A stretch of DNA of 64,000 nt from Cinclus cinclus. Taxonomy: Eukaryota > Chordata > Aves > Passeriformes > Cinclidae. A program made the translations under genes and the position numbers. Of this stretch, positions 14,299 to 64,000 are shown piece after piece (within the stretch, counting starts at the first letter, position 1; each line of letters begins with the position of its first letter). The stretch is taken from positions 93,689,619-93,753,618 of the forward strand of contig NC_085047.1 in the NCBI RefSeq assembly GCF_963662255.1. Reading direction: 5' to 3'. The notes under the pieces are model-generated. The model was not told where the DNA came from, did no database searches, and saw nothing but the letters and a program-made list of their open reading frames with translations.

Positions 14299-14960
14299 CC
14301 CCTAAAACAGTGCATGTTAAATAATAGGCTGAAGGAAATATGCAGGGATTAACTTGAAAACAGATGTTTTTAATGATTCAGTGACTTATGTTAAGTACAT
14401 TCCCAGACGCAATTAAAACAGACTTCTTCTGAATTTAGGGGATGTGTTGATAAAACTGATAACATTCTGCATGATCTTGGAGGAGGAAGTATGAGCTGCA
14501 AGCATGCGTCCTCCAGCTGAGATGTCATCAGGCCTGAAAAACTGAGAGAGGTCACACCAGGTCACTTCTTGTGATGGGAGACCCAATGTTTTTCCAGGCA
14601 TAATCATGTCCTGCAAGGAGCAAAGCTGATTATTCAGTGGGTGGCACTTTTCCCTTCTGATCCTTACTGGAGTTGCACTGCAGCATGTCTTGGTGCTGTT
14701 TTCAGATCTAGTTCTCTTCCTGCATTACATGATAAAAACTCTTTGTAATCATGTTAATTCTCATCTTTGTGTGAATATACAATATGCCATGGCAAAATCC
14801 CATAATAGTGCAAGATAAAAAATTGTAACTATTTTTGCTTTATGTCAGTATGGAGAAAATTCTACTCCAAGAAACAAATTCAGTGGATGTCCATATAAAA
14901 AAAAGGTAAACAAAAGCAATAAATTTTTCAGGAGATAGCACTGTAGTTTTATTGGACAGC

Positions 14961-14990
14961 TTTTTTTTTGTTTGTTTGTTTGTTTGTTTA
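14961..14990. repeat. T tract plus TTTG repeat
   Basis: Nine T then five GTTT units in intron 1. Could be the tail of a degraded retroposon, but no body is recognised next to it. Confidence 0.9.
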
Positions 14991-15669
14991 AGTATTAAAA
15001 TTTTTCTGCTTCACTTTAAAATAAAATGTATTTACCAAGTAAAAATGTGACTGTATTATTTGACTTTCTGGGGTAATATTTATTGGTCTCATTGGGGGTT
15101 TTCCAAATTCGAAACAGATTAGGTACATTTTCTTTTCATTTCCCAGAAGTACTGAGATCCCAGTAGACTGGAGCCTGCACGTGTAGAGGGACAGGTGCCC
15201 AGCATCTGTGCTGAAAGCTGGCTCAGGGGAGGTACTGTCCCTGACTGCATCTGAATAATGGCCTGAAGGCGCTGCTGAAGGATCTCCTGTGCTTTGGTAG
15301 AATATTCACTGATACAGACGTTTTACTTCTTTTCCTCATAGTCTGTTTCTGAGGGGTATGACAACAGTAAAAGCAATTGACTGCCGAGTTGCTTACCAGT
15401 TGCTTTATGCCTATGACATAGGAGGAAAGGTAGAGAGTAACCCAGATGCACTTAAGAGCGTCTTTGGAAACACAAAGCAAGTGTTAGATTTTAACCTGTG
15501 CACCAGTTAATCTGACTTTTCTCATGGTACTGTATGGGTTTAAGCAAACCTTCCCCACACTGACCAGCTTTGCAGTCAGCGGGGTGCTGCTGACATCCCT
15601 GGCTCATTGCAGTATGTTCTGCCTGCCACCCAGTTCAGACATTTAATTCTCAATTTGTTTTCTTTTCAG

Positions 15670-63846
<48,177 letters not shown>

Positions 63847-64000
63847 GTATTTATACCCCTAAGGATTTGGCTATCTCTACCAAGCACTTGAAAAGATGCT
63901 GTTGGCCTCTAAGCTGTTTTATTTTCTACTATGCTAATTAAACTGCCTCATGAAAAACTTGAAAGGTGTGCAGGTTAGATGTATTCTGTTTGATGGAACC

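Larger units (their letters stand above)
1..15669 (+). other. COL4A1: COL4A1 intron 1 (3' part, at least 15.7 kb)
   Basis: No exon is supported before 15670. The stretch is AT-rich and holds a CR1 fragment near 83-845, a tRNA-derived SINE at 10098-10230, and T-rich tracts at 6231-6252, 14286-14298 and 14961-14990. A somewhat GC-richer section lies at about 6900-8400, where open frames of up to 146 codons occur on both strands but show no recognisable protein. There is no CpG island or signal-peptide exon, so the promoter shared with COL4A2 should lie upstream of base 1. Intron 1 enhancers are plausible but cannot be pinpointed by reading. Confidence 0.8.

Overview
The window is vertebrate nuclear DNA and almost certainly avian. 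It carries several CR1 LINE fragments, a tRNA-Ile/CR1-tailed SINE of the kind known from songbirds, and a truncated avian-type LTR. It is AT-rich and has no bacterial-style coding density. A passerine is the likeliest source. That rests mainly on the SINE and on the CR1 sub-type, so the order is an inference.

The only gene I can support is one large gene on the + strand covering the whole window: type IV collagen alpha-1 (COL4A1). Thirty-six coding exons are visible, matching exons 2 to 37 of the 52-exon vertebrate gene. They total 3,135 coding bases (1,045 codons), every junction is GT-AG, and the frame stays open throughout. Exon 1 (signal peptide and promoter, normally shared head-to-head with COL4A2) lies upstream of base 1. 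Exons 38 to 52, including the NC1 domain, lie beyond base 64000.

Layout: 1-15669 is the 3' part of intron 1, with a CR1, a SINE and simple repeats. Exon 2 (15670-15720) encodes the cysteine-rich start of the 7S domain. 15721-33247 is a 17.5 kb intron 2. From 33248 to 63846 the remaining 35 exons are packed into about 30.6 kb. Exons 3-18 begin and end on whole codons. From the exon 19/20 boundary on, most junctions split a Gly codon after its first base, an arrangement known for the alpha-1(IV) gene family.

The encoded chain is a Gly-X-Y triple helix broken by the short interruptions typical of type IV collagen. It keeps the 7S cysteines, the Cys-Asn-Gly-Thr glycosylation site, the mid-helix cysteines of exons 22 and 23, and an RGD triplet. 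Two such chains pair with one alpha-2(IV) chain to make the main basement-membrane collagen network.

I found no second gene, non-coding RNA gene, CRISPR array or new biological system. The most unusual observation is a 154-base block with a single mismatch shared by two otherwise clearly diverged CR1 copies about 51 kb apart. Others are a GTAT microsatellite built into the exon 19 splice donor, a 90-base intron 3 with no stop codon in frame, and an enlarged helix interruption in exon 21.
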